NCBI RefSeq assembly: GCF_002332425.1
Contig: NZ_NRGS01000022.1
Coordinates: 148,187-212,186 of the forward strand
Direction of reading: 5' to 3'
Source of the DNA: Brachybacterium alimentarium
GTDB taxonomy: Bacteria > Actinomycetota > Actinomycetes > Actinomycetales > Dermabacteraceae
Length of the DNA: 64,000 nt
Below the pieces are notes generated by a model. It worked only from the letters and a program-made list of their open reading frames with translations, had not been told where the DNA came from and made no database searches. This document shows positions 53,309-62,551 of this stretch, one piece after another (positions within the stretch are counted from its first letter, which is position 1; every line of letters begins with the position of its first letter). Made by a program: the position numbers and the translations under genes.

Positions 53309-55165
53309 TCACAGTCCCAGCTCGGCCTCGAAGGCGCCGTCCTCGAGACGCTTCTTCATGAAGGTGAGGAAACGCGCGGCGTCGCCGCCGTCGACCAGAC
53401 GGTGGTCGTAGGACAGGAACAGGTACATCATCGAACGGATCGCGATGACGTCGTCGCCCTCGGCGCTCTGCACGACGGCGGGGCGCTTCACGATGGTGCC
53501 GCAGCCGAGGATGCCGACCTGCGGGCTCGGCACGATCGGGGTGTCCCAGAGGGCACCGCCCGATCCGGTGTTCGTGATCGTGAAGGTCGCGCCCTGGAGG
53601 TCGTCCGGGGTGAGCTTGTTGCCCTTGGCGCGAGCGCCGAGGTCACCGATCTGCCGGGCCAGGCCCGCCAGGTTCAGGTCGCCGGCATTCTTGATCACGG
53701 GCACGACCAGGCCGCGCTCGGTGTCCGCCGCCATGCCGATGTTCTCGGAGGCCGCGTACTTGATCAGGTCGTCGTCGATGGACGCATTGACCTTGGGGTA
53801 GGTCTTCAGCGCCTCGACGGCGGCCTGCATGATGAACGGCAGGAAGGTGAGCTTCGCGTCCTCGCGCTGGGCGAAGGCGTCCTTGGCCCGGCCGCGCAGC
53901 TTCGCGACCCGGGTCATGTCGACCTCGACCGCGGTGGTGAGCTGCGCCTGGCCGTGCAGGGACTCCATCATCCGCTTGGCGGTCACCTTGCGGATGCGGC
54001 TCATCTTCTCCTCGGTGCCGCGCAGCGGGGAGACCTCGACCTTGGCCGGGGCCGCAGCCGGAGCGGAGGGCGCCGGGGCGTCCTGGGCCGGGGCCGGGGC
54101 CGACGCAGCGGACTTCTGCGCGTCGATCGCCTGCTGCACGTCCTGCTTGCGGATGCGACCGCCCAGGCCGGAACCGGAGACACCGGACAGGTCGATGCCG
54201 GCCTCTGCCGCCATCTTCCGCACCAGCGGGGTCACGTAGCCGGACGCCTCGGCGCCGGTCACGGAATCCGCAGCCTTCGGAGCGGCCGCCGGGGCAGAGG
54301 GCTCCTGAGACGTCTGCTCGGGAGCGCTGGGGGCCTCGGCCTTGGACGCCTCGGCCTTCGGCGTCTCCTGGGGAGCTTCCTTCTTCGGCTCGTCCTTCTT
54401 CGGCTCCTCCTTCGCGGGGGCCTCCTCGGCCTTCGGGGCCGGAGCCGAGGGCTTCTCGGACTTCGCCGACGCAGCGGAGGAGTCGCCGATGACGGCGAGG
54501 ACGGAGCCGACCTCGGCATCTTCGTCCTCATCGACCTTGATCTCGAGCACGGTGCCCGCGACGGGGGAGGGGATCTCGGTGTCGACCTTGTCGGTCGAGA
54601 CCTCGAGCAGCGGCTCGTCGACCTCGACGGTGTCGCCGACGGCCTTCAGCCAGCGGGTGACGGTGCCCTCGGTGACGGACTCGCCGAGAGCCGGCATGGT
54701 CACGTCCTCGCCGGAGGCGCTCCCGCCCTCGGAGCCCTCGTCGGAGGACTCGTCGGACTCAGGCGACTCCGCGGAGTCGGCCGGGGCGTCGGTGGACGGA
54801 GCGGTGGTCTCGTCGGAGGCGAGATCCTCGCCCTCGGACTCTCCCGCGGAGTCCGACTCAGCAGGAGCCTCTTCCTCGGAGGAGTCCTCGGCACCGGAGT
54901 CGTCGGACCCGGCATCGTCGGAGCCGGAGCCATCGCCGATGACGACGAGATCGGCGCCGACCTCGGCGTCCTCGTCCTCCTCGACCAGGATCTTCTCGAT
55001 GGTGCCCGCGACGGGCGAGGGGATCTCGGTGTCGACCTTGTCGGTCGAGACCTCGAGCAGCGGCTCGTCGACCTCGACGGTGTCGCCGACGGCCTTCAGC
55101 CAGCGGGTGACGGTGCCCTCGGTGACGGACTCGCCGAGAGCCGGCATCTTCACGGATTCAGACAT
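53309..55165 (-). CDS. sucB: Dihydrolipoamide acyltransferase (E2) with two lipoyl domains
   Basis: A 618-residue core enzyme of 2-oxoacid dehydrogenase complexes; in actinobacteria one E2 commonly serves both pyruvate and 2-oxoglutarate dehydrogenase. Two lipoyl domains (about 1-76 and 151-226) each carry [14 protein letters not shown] with the modified Lys. Acidic and Pro/Ala-rich linkers follow, then a peripheral-subunit-binding domain ([20 protein letters not shown]) and the catalytic domain ending [16 protein letters not shown] (His and Asp of HxxxDG). The two lipoyl segments share 146 of 147 bp. lpd lies 20 bp upstream in the same direction. Confidence 0.94.
   Translation of the reverse strand: MSESVKMPALGESVTEGTVTRWLKAVGDTVEVDEPLLEVSTDKVDTEIPSPVAGTIEKILVEEDEDAEVGADLVVIGDGSGSDDAGSDDSGAEDSSEEEAPAESDSAGESEGEDLASDETTAPSTDAPADSAESPESDESSDEGSEGGSASGEDVTMPALGESVTEGTVTRWLKAVGDTVEVDEPLLEVSTDKVDTEIPSPVAGTVLEIKVDEDEDAEVGSVLAVIGDSSAASAKSEKPSAPAPKAEEAPAKEEPKKDEPKKEAPQETPKAEASKAEAPSAPEQTSQEPSAPAAAPKAADSVTGAEASGYVTPLVRKMAAEAGIDLSGVSGSGLGGRIRKQDVQQAIDAQKSAASAPAPAQDAPAPSAPAAAPAKVEVSPLRGTEEKMSRIRKVTAKRMMESLHGQAQLTTAVEVDMTRVAKLRGRAKDAFAQREDAKLTFLPFIMQAAVEALKTYPKVNASIDDDLIKYAASENIGMAADTERGLVVPVIKNAGDLNLAGLARQIGDLGARAKGNKLTPDDLQGATFTITNTGSGGALWDTPIVPSPQVGILGCGTIVKRPAVVQSAEGDDVIAIRSMMYLFLSYDHRLVDGGDAARFLTFMKKRLEDGAFEAELGL
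54551..54697. repeat. Near-identical lipoyl-domain DNA repeat, copy 1
   Basis: This 147-bp segment of the E2 gene matches 55001-55147 with a single mismatch (G or C in ACGGG[G/C]GAGG). It encodes the main part of the second lipoyl domain. Flanking sequence diverges. Confidence 0.95.
55001..55147. repeat. Near-identical lipoyl-domain DNA repeat, copy 2
   Basis: Partner of 54551-54697, 450 bp apart in direct orientation. It encodes the main part of the first lipoyl domain. Confidence 0.95.
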
Positions 55166-55185
55166 GGGTGTTCTCCTCTGGGGAC

Positions 55186-56589
55186 TCAGGCGTGTGCGTG
55201 CAGCGGCTTACCGGCGAGGGCGAGAGCGGCCTCGCCCATGGCCTCGTGCTGCGAGGGGTGACCGTGGATCAGCGAGGCGACGTCCTCGGGGTAGGCCTCC
55301 CAGTTGACCATCAGCAGCGCCTCGCCCATGAGCTCGGAGGTGCGTGCACCGATCATGTGGACACCGACGATGGGGCCGTCCTTCTCGCGCACCAGCTTGA
55401 TGAAGCCGGTGGTGCCGAGGATCTGGGACTTGCCGTTGCCGCCGAGGTTGTACTCGTAGGACTGGATGCCCTCGTCGCCGAACTGTTCCTTGGCCTGCTT
55501 CTCGGAGAGGCCGACCGAGCCGATCTCGGGCTCGCAGTAGGTGATGCGCTCGATGCCGGACTCGACGATCGGCGCGGGGTTCAGGCCGCCGATGCGCTCG
55601 GCGGCGAAGATGCCCTGGGCGAAGCCGCGGTGGGCGAGCTGCAGACCGGGGACGATGTCGCCGACGGCGTAGATGCCGGGGACGTTCGTCTCGAGCGTCT
55701 CCTTGTTCGCGAGCACGAAGCCGCGATCCATCTCGATGCCCTGCTCCTCGTAGCCGAGCCCCGAGGTGTTCGGCCCGCGGCCGACGGCCACCAGCAGGTA
55801 GTCGCCCTCGTGGACCGTGCCGTCGGCGAGGGTGACGGTGACGCCGGTGTCGGTCTGCTCGGCCTTCTCGGTGAACACCCCGAGCGACGAGGTGATGCCG
55901 CGCTTCTTGAACGCCCGCTCGAGCGACTTGGAGATCGACTCGTCCTCGTTCGCGACCAGACGGGGGAGGCCCTCGACGATGGTCACGGAGTCCGCACCGA
56001 GGGACTTCCACACCGAGGCGAACTCGACGCCGATGACGCCGCCGCCCAGGATGATCGGGTTCTTCGGGATCTCCGGCAGCTGCAGCGCGGTCTCGGAATC
56101 CAGGAAACGCCCACCCAGGTCGATGCCCGGGAGGGTCTTCGAGTACGAGCCGGAGGCCAGGATGATGTTCTTGGCGTTGAGCTCGCGCGTGCCGCCCTCG
56201 GTCTCCACAGAGACCGTCTTCGGCCCGGTGAGCCGGCCGAAGCCCTCGACGTACTCGACCTTGGAGGACTTCACGAGCCCCTGCAGGCCCTTGTACAGGC
56301 GCGAGACGATCTTGTCCTTGAAGCCGATGACCTTCTCGGCGTCGATGGAGTTCAGGGTGAGGTCCAGGCCCACGGACTTCGCCTCCGACGGGGCGTCTGC
56401 GAGCTCGCCGACGTGCAGCATCGCCTTGGTCGGGACGCAGCCGCGATGGAGACACGTGCCTCCGAGCTTGTCCTTCTCCACGAGCGCGATCTTCTGGCCG
56501 AGCTGGGCACCTCGCAGCGCGGCCGCGTAGCCGCCGCTGCCACCGCCCAGGATCACGACGTCGAACTGGTCAGTGGTTGTATCCGCCAC
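55186..56589 (-). CDS. lpd: Dihydrolipoamide dehydrogenase (E3)
   Basis: A 467-residue FAD enzyme that reoxidises dihydrolipoyl groups on E2 and reduces NAD. The FAD motif is [17 protein letters not shown], the redox disulfide is in [14 protein letters not shown], the NAD motif is [14 protein letters not shown], and the catalytic His-Glu pair is in [17 protein letters not shown] at 56589 is the start. Its 3' neighbour is the E2 gene. Confidence 0.96.
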   Translation of the reverse strand: MADTTTDQFDVVILGGGSGGYAAALRGAQLGQKIALVEKDKLGGTCLHRGCVPTKAMLHVGELADAPSEAKSVGLDLTLNSIDAEKVIGFKDKIVSRLYKGLQGLVKSSKVEYVEGFGRLTGPKTVSVETEGGTRELNAKNIILASGSYSKTLPGIDLGGRFLDSETALQLPEIPKNPIILGGGVIGVEFASVWKSLGADSVTIVEGLPRLVANEDESISKSLERAFKKRGITSSLGVFTEKAEQTDTGVTVTLADGTVHEGDYLLVAVGRGPNTSGLGYEEQGIEMDRGFVLANKETLETNVPGIYAVGDIVPGLQLAHRGFAQGIFAAERIGGLNPAPIVESGIERITYCEPEIGSVGLSEKQAKEQFGDEGIQSYEYNLGGNGKSQILGTTGFIKLVREKDGPIVGVHMIGARTSELMGEALLMVNWEAYPEDVASLIHGHPSQHEAMGEAALALAGKPLHAHA

Positions 56590-56648
56590 CTGTGTGCTCC
56601 TCGGTGTAAACGTTTCTCCGCGGCACGCGCTGACCGGGATGGCCGACG

Positions 56649-56688
56649 GCGCCGCCTGCGTGACCCATGCTAGGCCACCAGGCGGCGC
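56649..56688. promoter_or_regulatory. Inverted repeat between pepA and lpd flanking a possible lpd -10
   Basis: GCGCCGCCTG (56649-56658) and CAGGCGGCGC (56679-56688) are perfect 10-bp arms with a 20-bp spacer. On the minus strand the spacer contains TAGCAT (56672-56667), a plausible -10 for lpd. The repeat may instead be the pepA terminator, though it has no T-tract. Confidence 0.45.
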
Positions 56689-56735
56689 TGACAGGCCCGC
56701 TCGACCAGATGTTCAGCCCGGTTGCGCGGCGTGGA

Positions 56736-58208
56736 TCACTTGCCGGAGCGCGCGGCGCGCTCCTCGAGCACCTGCAGCACGGTGCGGACGCTCATGCCCG
56801 TCGCCCCCTTGCTCATGTATCCCAGCGGCGCCGAGGCGAATCCGGGGCCGGCGATATCGAGGTGCGCCCACTCCGCATCGCCCACGAACTCCTGGAGGAA
56901 GATGCCGGCGGAGAGCGCGCCGCCGGGGCGGTCTCCGATGTTGCGCAGGTCCGCGACGCGACCGTTGAGGTCCGCGCGCAGCTCCGCGGGGAAGGGCAGG
57001 GGCCAGAAGGGCTCGCCCGAGACGTCGGCCGCCTCCAGGACGAGATCCCGCGCCTGCTCGGTGCCCATCACGGCGGCGGTGCGCTTGCCCAGCGCGACCA
57101 TCGCGGCACCGGTGAGGGTCGCCACGTCCATCACCAGATCGGGACCCTCGGACACGGCATCGACCAGAGCGTCGGCCATGACCATGCGGCCCTCGGCGTC
57201 GGTGTTCAGGACCTCGACGGTCTTGCCGTTGCGCATGGTGACCACGTCGCCGGGGCGCTGGGCGCCGCCGCCGGGCATGTTCTCGGCGAGCGCGAGGAAC
57301 GTGATGACCTTGACGTCCAGGCCGAGCCTGGCCGCGCCGACGGTCGCGGCCAGCACGGTGGCCGCGCCGGTCATGTCGGACGTCATGTCATCCATGCCGG
57401 GCGCGGGCTTCAGCGAGATGCCGCCGGTGTCGAAGGTGATCCCCTTGCCGACCAGGGCGACCGAGCTCGAGGCGTTCTCGGGCGAGTACTCGACTCGCAC
57501 CAGACGCGGCGGACGTGTGGATCCCTGGCCGACGCCGACGATCCCGCCGTAGCCGCCCTCGGCCAGCTGCTCCTCGTCGAGCACCGTGACCGCGAGGGGG
57601 AGGTCGGCGGCGGCCTCCTGCGCGCGGCGTGCGAACTCCTCGGGGTAGAGGAGGTTCGGCGGGGTGTTGACCAGGTCGCGGGTGAGGTCGACGATCTCGG
57701 ACAGCACCGTGGCGCGCTCGGCGGCGCTCGTGGCGGACTCCTCCCCGCTCAGTGCGGTGAGGGAGGCGAGCGCCCCCTTCGCGGAGGGCGTTCCGGCGGC
57801 GGTCTTGTGGCCGGTGAACGCATAGGCGCCCAGAGCGGCGCCCTCCAGGGCGGCGGCGAGCTGGTCGGGGGAGCCCTCGGGCAGGGCGACGGCGGCGGAC
57901 TCGATGCCGGCCAGCGCGCGGGTGGCCGCGCCGAACGCGAGACGGAGGTTCTCGGCGGAGATCTTCGCGAGATCCTCCTCACCGAGACCGACCAGCAGCA
58001 GAGAGCCCGCACCGGTCAGGTCGAAGGACGGGATGCGGTGCACGTCGCCGCGCCCGGAAGAGGGGTCCAGACCCTTGATGACCTCGGAGAACTCCGGCGC
58101 TCCGGGGACGTAGGAGGGGGCGTCTCCCGCGCCGGCGAGCAGAGGAAGGATCAGGACGTCGGCCTCGACGTCACGCAGGGATACGTCAGCAACTGAAATG
58201 GTGGGCAT
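56736..58208 (-). CDS. pepA: Leucyl aminopeptidase (M17)
   Basis: A 490-residue cytosolic dizinc peptidase that removes N-terminal residues from peptides. The signature NTDAEGR is present, with metal-binding VGKGITFDTGGISLKPA and DMTGAATVL. ATG at 58208 is immediately preceded by a palindrome and, 6 nt upstream, by TACGAT, a likely -10, so the message is probably leaderless. Some PepA proteins also bind DNA; no evidence for that here. Confidence 0.94.
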   Translation of the reverse strand: MPTISVADVSLRDVEADVLILPLLAGAGDAPSYVPGAPEFSEVIKGLDPSSGRGDVHRIPSFDLTGAGSLLLVGLGEEDLAKISAENLRLAFGAATRALAGIESAAVALPEGSPDQLAAALEGAALGAYAFTGHKTAAGTPSAKGALASLTALSGEESATSAAERATVLSEIVDLTRDLVNTPPNLLYPEEFARRAQEAAADLPLAVTVLDEEQLAEGGYGGIVGVGQGSTRPPRLVRVEYSPENASSSVALVGKGITFDTGGISLKPAPGMDDMTSDMTGAATVLAATVGAARLGLDVKVITFLALAENMPGGGAQRPGDVVTMRNGKTVEVLNTDAEGRMVMADALVDAVSEGPDLVMDVATLTGAAMVALGKRTAAVMGTEQARDLVLEAADVSGEPFWPLPFPAELRADLNGRVADLRNIGDRPGGALSAGIFLQEFVGDAEWAHLDIAGPGFASAPLGYMSKGATGMSVRTVLQVLEERAARSGK

Positions 58209-58225
58209 GCCTCTATCGTAGAGGC
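58209..58225. promoter_or_regulatory. Palindrome abutting the pepA start codon
   Basis: GCCTCTA-TCG-TAGAGGC (7-3-7) directly touches the pepA ATG and contains the putative -10 (TACGAT on the minus strand). A bound repressor would cover the transcription start. Confidence 0.55.
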
Positions 58226-58315
58226 GGCCCGGACCGGATGTCCGCGCTCCACGGTGCTCCGCCGCGCACGTCGACGGCGCATCCGGACCCTTGCACGAGC
58301 AGAACAGGTAGGGCG

Positions 58316-58678
58316 ATGACGGCGCTGAGCATCCTGGTGACCGTGGTGTGCCTCGTGACGGCGGCACTGGGCTTCTACTACGCGGCCCGCGATCTCAGTG
58401 CCGATCTGGTGCTGCTGGGCGCTGCCGGTCTCGTCGCCCTGGTCTGGGCGGTGCTCGGCGCGGTGATCGGACTGCGCGACGCCGCCGGCGGGCACCCGGC
58501 GGACCGCGTCACGCTGTACGGGTACCTCCTCACCGGCTTCGCGATGGTCATCGGCGGGAGCTGGGTGGGCGTCTGGGAGCGCAGCCGGTGGGGCTCGATG
58601 GTGATCGCCGTGGTCGCCCTCGTCGCGGTGGTGCTGCTCATGCGCCTCCATCAGATCTGGCCGGGAGGCTTCGCATGA
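58316..58678 (+). CDS. Small four-helix membrane protein
   Basis: A 120-residue protein with four hydrophobic helices (from ILVTVVCLVTAALGFYYAA to VIAVVALVAVVLLMRLHQIW). No family is recognised. ATG at 58316 follows AGGTAGGGCG. It overlaps the next membrane gene by ATGA and the two are followed by pyrD, so they may share an operon. Confidence 0.75.
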   Translation: MTALSILVTVVCLVTAALGFYYAARDLSADLVLLGAAGLVALVWAVLGAVIGLRDAAGGHPADRVTLYGYLLTGFAMVIGGSWVGVWERSRWGSMVIAVVALVAVVLLMRLHQIWPGGFA

Positions 58679-59187
58679 CAGATCCCCGTACACACCGCAG
58701 CGATGCTGCGCCGAGCGTGCCGAGCGTGCCGGAGCCGACCGGCGCGTCGGATGCTCCCGTCTCGCCGGGCGCCACGGGCGCCTCCTCTCGGGGGTTCGAG
58801 GCCGTGCTGATCGTCGTCTACGGCCTCTTCTCCCTGGCGGCGACGGCCCGCAGCAGCGTCCAGATGCTCCGGGACTTCTCCTTCGCGCCGGTCGCCTACC
58901 TGCTCTCGCTCGTCGCGGCACTGACCTACATCGCCGTGACGATCGCCCTGGTGCGCGGCGGCCGCCGTTCCACGACCGCGCTCGTGCTGTGCCTGGTCGA
59001 GCTGGTGGGTGTGCTCGCCGTCGGCACGCTGTCGGTGCTCGATCCGGCGCTCTTCCCCGACGCGACGGTGTGGTCCGTCTACGGCCAGGGCTACGGATAC
59101 GTCCCGCTGCTGCTGCCGGTCGTGGCGCTGTTCTTCCTCGTGCGCGGTCGGCGCAAGGGACCTGAGGCCTCCGTGAGCGCCCGGTGA
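58675..59187 (+). CDS. Small membrane protein with disordered N-terminus
   Basis: A 170-residue protein. The first 40 residues are Ser/Pro/Ala-rich and polar. Four hydrophobic helices follow (EAVLIVVYGLFSLAATARSS, VAYLLSLVAALTYIAVTIAL, ALVLCLVELVGVLAVGTLSV, YVPLLLPVVALFFLVRG). It may form a pair with the preceding gene. Function unknown. Confidence 0.75.
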   Translation: MTDPRTHRSDAAPSVPSVPEPTGASDAPVSPGATGASSRGFEAVLIVVYGLFSLAATARSSVQMLRDFSFAPVAYLLSLVAALTYIAVTIALVRGGRRSTTALVLCLVELVGVLAVGTLSVLDPALFPDATVWSVYGQGYGYVPLLLPVVALFFLVRGRRKGPEASVSAR

Positions 59188-59192
59188 CCGCG

Positions 59193-59198
59193 TACGGT
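59193..59198 (+). promoter_or_regulatory. -10 element for a possible leaderless pyrD transcript
   Basis: TACGGT ends 6 nt before GTG at 59205. The alternative pyrD start, GTG at 59184, overlaps the preceding gene by GTGA; both may be used. Confidence 0.45.
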
Positions 59199-59204
59199 AT
59201 CCCC

Positions 59205-60311
59205 GTGACCACGAACGACACCTCAGAACGCGGCCTCTACACGGCCGTGTTCTCTCATGCCCTCAGCCGTCTGGACGCCGAGCAGGCGCACCGGATGACC
59301 ATGCGGAGCCTGCATCTGGCGTACTCCCTGCCCGGCGGCCCCTGGCTGCTGCGCGCGCTCTTCGGCACCCCGGACCCGATGCGTGACCCGCGTCCGGCGA
59401 AGCGCGTGCTCGGGGCGGATCATCGCAGTCCTCTGGGTCTCGCGGCCGGGTTCGACAAAGACGGCGAGGTGCCGCTCGCGCTGCTCGACCTGGGCTTCGG
59501 CCACGTCGAAGTGGGCACCGTGACGGCGAAGGCGCAGCCGGGCAATCCGGCTCCGCGCTCCTTCCGGCTGATCCCCGACCGGGCGCTCATCAATCGCATG
59601 GGGTTCAACAACCACGGCGCCCACGCGCTCGCGAAGTCCCTCGCCGCCGCCCGCCGCACCGAGCGCGGTCAGCGGGCCGTGATCGGCGTGAACATCGGCA
59701 AGTCGAAGGTCACTGCGCTCGACGACGCCGCCGAGGACTATCGCTTCTCCGCGCGGATCCTCGCGCCCTATGCCAGCTACCTCGCCATCAACGTCTCCAG
59801 CCCCAACACCCCGGGGCTGCGCGATCTCCAGACGGTCGAGATGCTGCGCCCGGTCCTCGAGGCGGTGGTCGACGAGGCACGCAGGGCGGAGCGTCGCCTG
59901 CGCCGCGAGCTCCCGGTGCTGGTGAAGATCGCGCCGGACCTGCACGACGACGACGTGCGGGCCGTCGCGCACCTGGCGACGGAGGTGGGGCTCGCCGGCG
60001 TGATCGCGGCGAACACGACCATCTCCCGCCCGGAGTCGCTGCGCACCACCCGCTCCCGCATCGACTCGATCGGCAGCGGGGGTCTCTCCGGCCCGATGCT
60101 GGCCGAGCGCTCGCTGGAGATGCTGACCCTGCTGCGCCGCGAGCTCCCCGAGAGCTCCGTGATCATCAGCTGCGGGGGAGTGACCACCGCGCAGGACGTG
60201 CGCACCCGCCTCGAGGCCGGCGCGGACCTCGTCCAGGGCTATACGGCGATGATCTACGAAGGCCCGGCGTGGCCCGGTCGCCTGGCTCGTGAGGTGGGCC
60301 CCTTCTCGTGA
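59205..60311 (+). CDS. pyrD: Dihydroorotate dehydrogenase (quinone), class 2
   Basis: A 368-residue (or 375 from GTG at 59184) membrane-associated FMN enzyme of pyrimidine synthesis. The N-terminal helix pair (LYTAVFSHALSRLDAEQAHR) marks the class 2, quinone-linked form. Blocks include LGLAAGFDKDGEVPLALLDL, NRMGFNNHGA, NVSSPNTPGLRDLQ with catalytic Ser, and TGxSGP-like GSGGLSGPML. The C-terminus (REVGPFS) is set by a 19-bp tandem duplication that introduces the TGA. Confidence 0.94.
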   Translation: MTTNDTSERGLYTAVFSHALSRLDAEQAHRMTMRSLHLAYSLPGGPWLLRALFGTPDPMRDPRPAKRVLGADHRSPLGLAAGFDKDGEVPLALLDLGFGHVEVGTVTAKAQPGNPAPRSFRLIPDRALINRMGFNNHGAHALAKSLAAARRTERGQRAVIGVNIGKSKVTALDDAAEDYRFSARILAPYASYLAINVSSPNTPGLRDLQTVEMLRPVLEAVVDEARRAERRLRRELPVLVKIAPDLHDDDVRAVAHLATEVGLAGVIAANTTISRPESLRTTRSRIDSIGSGGLSGPMLAERSLEMLTLLRRELPESSVIISCGGVTTAQDVRTRLEAGADLVQGYTAMIYEGPAWPGRLAREVGPFS

Positions 60312-60324
60312 GGTGGGCCCCTTC
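60287..60324. repeat. 19-bp tandem duplication creating the pyrD stop
   Basis: TCGTGAGGTGGGCCCCTTC occurs twice in direct tandem (60287-60305, 60306-60324) with no mismatch. The 19-bp unit shifts the frame, so TCGTGA in copy 2 is read as Ser-stop. Confidence 0.92.
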
Positions 60325-60362
60325 CGTCGGGTCGGCGGTCAGGGACCGTCGGCACGGCGGCC

Positions 60363-60368
60363 TAGGCT
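60363..60368 (+). promoter_or_regulatory. -10 element of a leaderless rarA transcript
   Basis: TAGGCT ends 6 nt before the ATG of rarA and there is no ribosome-binding site. Confidence 0.6.
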
Positions 60369-60374
60369 GACGGC

Positions 60375-61748
60375 ATGGACGAGGATCTGTTCTCGCTCGG
60401 CGGGGACGCGCCGACGCCACGCACGCTGTCCGACCGCAACGTCGACCACCGTGCGCCCCTGGCCGTGCGGATGCGCCCGCGCTCCCTCGAGGAGATCGTC
60501 GGCCAGCAGTCCGCGCTCGAGGCGGGCAGTCCGCTGCGCCGGCTGGTCGCGGCCGACGACTCCCGCACCTCGCCCAGCTCGGTCATCCTGTGGGGCCCTC
60601 CCGGGACGGGGAAGACGACTCTCGCCTATGTGGTCGCCCAGTCCGGTGATCGTGAGTTCGTCGAGGTCTCTGCGGTGCTGGCCGGTGTCAAGGACATCCG
60701 AGCGGTGGTCGACCAGGCGCGCTCGCGACTGCGCACCATCGGCCGGGAGACCGTGCTCTTCATCGACGAGGTGCACCGCTTCTCGAAATCCCAGCAGGAC
60801 GCACTGCTCCCGAGCGTCGAGAACCGATGGGTGACCCTGGTGGCCGCGACCACCGAGAACCCTTACTTCTCCGTGATCTCTCCGCTGCTCTCCCGCTCGA
60901 TCGTGCTCACGCTGGAGCCGCTGGAGCGCTCGGACCTCAGCACGCTGGTCGACCGTGCCCTGAGCGACGAGCGAGGTCTCGGCGACTCCGTCACCCTCAC
61001 CGATGACGCCCGGGAGGCGCTGCTGCGACTGGGGGGAGGTGACGCCCGCAAGATCCTCACCTCGCTCGAGGCCGCAGCGGCCGCGGCCCTCCTGAAGGAC
61101 TCCCGGGAGATCGACGCTCAGACCCTCGCCCAGGCCGTGAACCGGGCCGCTCTGCGCTACGACAGGGGCGGGGACCAGCACTACGACGTCACCAGCGCAT
61201 TCATCAAGTCCATGCGGGGCAGCGACGTCGACGCCTCACTGCACTATCTCGCCCAGATGATCGAGTCGGGTGAGGATCCCCGGTTCATCGCCCGACGGGT
61301 CGTCATCGCCGCAGGCGAGGAGGTGGGCATGGCGGATCCGAGCGCGCTGCAGGTGGCGGTCGCCGCCATGCAGGCCGTGCAGATGCTCGGGATGCCCGAG
61401 GGGCGCATCCCGCTCGCGCAGGCGGTCGTGCACATCGCCACCGCCCCGAAGTCCAACGCCTCCTACCGGGCGCTGGATGCGGCGATCGCGGATGTGCGCG
61501 AGGGCAGGGGCAGCGGAGTGCCGTCCCATCTGCGCGACGCGCACTACGCGGGGGCCGAGAAGCTGGGGCACGGCACCGAGTACCGCTACGCGCACGACGC
61601 TCCCCACGGCGTCGTGGCCCAGCAGTACCCGCCGGACGACCTCGTCGGCGTGGACTACTACCACCCCAAGGGGCACGGCAACGAGGCGCAGACCAGCAGG
61701 CGGGTCGACGCGCTGCGACGGATCCTGCGCTCCGGCGACGGCACCTGA
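60375..61748 (+). CDS. rarA: Replication-associated recombination protein A (AAA+ ATPase)
   Basis: A 457-residue MgsA/RarA ATPase that acts at stalled replication forks. Walker A is GPPGTGKTT, Walker B is VLFIDEVHRF, sensor 1 is AATTENP and sensor 2 is GDARKI. The C-terminal tetramerisation part includes DVDASLHYLAQMIESGEDPR and PKSNASYRALDAA. ATG at 60375 follows a -10 by 6 nt, suggesting a leaderless mRNA. Confidence 0.95.
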   Translation: MDEDLFSLGGDAPTPRTLSDRNVDHRAPLAVRMRPRSLEEIVGQQSALEAGSPLRRLVAADDSRTSPSSVILWGPPGTGKTTLAYVVAQSGDREFVEVSAVLAGVKDIRAVVDQARSRLRTIGRETVLFIDEVHRFSKSQQDALLPSVENRWVTLVAATTENPYFSVISPLLSRSIVLTLEPLERSDLSTLVDRALSDERGLGDSVTLTDDAREALLRLGGGDARKILTSLEAAAAAALLKDSREIDAQTLAQAVNRAALRYDRGGDQHYDVTSAFIKSMRGSDVDASLHYLAQMIESGEDPRFIARRVVIAAGEEVGMADPSALQVAVAAMQAVQMLGMPEGRIPLAQAVVHIATAPKSNASYRALDAAIADVREGRGSGVPSHLRDAHYAGAEKLGHGTEYRYAHDAPHGVVAQQYPPDDLVGVDYYHPKGHGNEAQTSRRVDALRRILRSGDGT

Positions 61749-61814
61749 CCCAGGCGGCGGTCGCCGTTGTGTGCGACTCCACAGGAACTCGAGGCACTCC
61801 TGACGGCCAAGTCG

Positions 61815-61878
61815 TTGAGCCTGGTCCTCGCCTGCGGTAATCTTGGGCGTTGAATCCGCGGCTGCAAGACTGGATTCA
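61815..61878 (+). promoter_or_regulatory. rpsD promoter and leader hairpin
   Basis: TTGAGC (61815-61820) and TAATCT (61838-61843) are spaced 17 bp, the best sigma-70-type promoter in the window. The leader then has TGAATCC (61851-61857) pairing with GGATTCA (61872-61878), a 7-bp hairpin that could take part in S4 autoregulation (inference). Confidence 0.7.
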
Positions 61879-61904
61879 CCACACCCGAACAAGAGGTATA
61901 CCTC

Positions 61905-62531
61905 GTGACCAACGTCACCCGTGCGCGCCGCCAGGCGCGCCTGTCCCGAGCCCTCGGGCTCCCGCTGACCCCCAAGTCGGTCAAGTACTTCGAGAAGCGT
62001 CCGTACCCCCCGGGCGAGCACGGCCGTGCTCGCCGTCGGACCGAGTCCGACTACGCCGTGCGCCTGAAGGAGAAGCAGCGTCTCCGCGCCCAGTACGGCA
62101 TTCGCGAGAAGCAGATGCACGGCGCCTACCTGGATGCCAAGAAGGAGCCGGGCCTGACCGGTGAGAGCATGGTCGAGCTGCTGGAGATGCGCCTCGACGC
62201 CCTCGTGCTGCGCTCCGGCTTCGCCCGCACCACCCTGCAGGCCCGTCAGGCCGTCGTGCACCGCCACGTGATGGTCGACGGCAAGATCGTGGATCGTCCC
62301 TCCTTCCGCGTGAAGCCGGGCCAGACCATCCAGATCAAGCCCAAGAGCCAGGCCATGGAGTCGTTCCAGATCGCTGCCGAAGGCGGCAACTCGGACGTCC
62401 TGGCCTCCGTCCCCTCGTACCTCTCGGTCGAGCTGGGCGAGCTCAAGGCGAAGCTCGTCGCCCGTCCGAAGCGCGTCGAGGTCCCCGTGACCTGCGACGT
62501 CCAGATGGTCGTCGAGTACTACGCGCGCTGA
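61905..62531 (+). CDS. rpsD: 30S ribosomal protein S4
   Basis: A 208-residue primary 16S rRNA-binding protein needed for 30S assembly. The S4 RNA-binding domain reads MRLDALVLRSGFARTTLQAR and VVHRHVMVDGKIVDRPSFRV. There is no N-terminal zinc Cys set, so this is the zinc-independent form. GTG at 61905 follows AAGAGG. It is transcribed alone from the promoter at 61815 and is followed by a terminator. Confidence 0.97.
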   Translation: MTNVTRARRQARLSRALGLPLTPKSVKYFEKRPYPPGEHGRARRRTESDYAVRLKEKQRLRAQYGIREKQMHGAYLDAKKEPGLTGESMVELLEMRLDALVLRSGFARTTLQARQAVVHRHVMVDGKIVDRPSFRVKPGQTIQIKPKSQAMESFQIAAEGGNSDVLASVPSYLSVELGELKAKLVARPKRVEVPVTCDVQMVVEYYAR

Positions 62532-62551
62532 CTCTTCTCACTGCGGCACGC

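Noticed and set aside
53309-55165. Lipoyl repeat as a mobile or phage element
   Set aside because: The repeat lies fully in coding domains of E2 in frame; no element boundaries are present.
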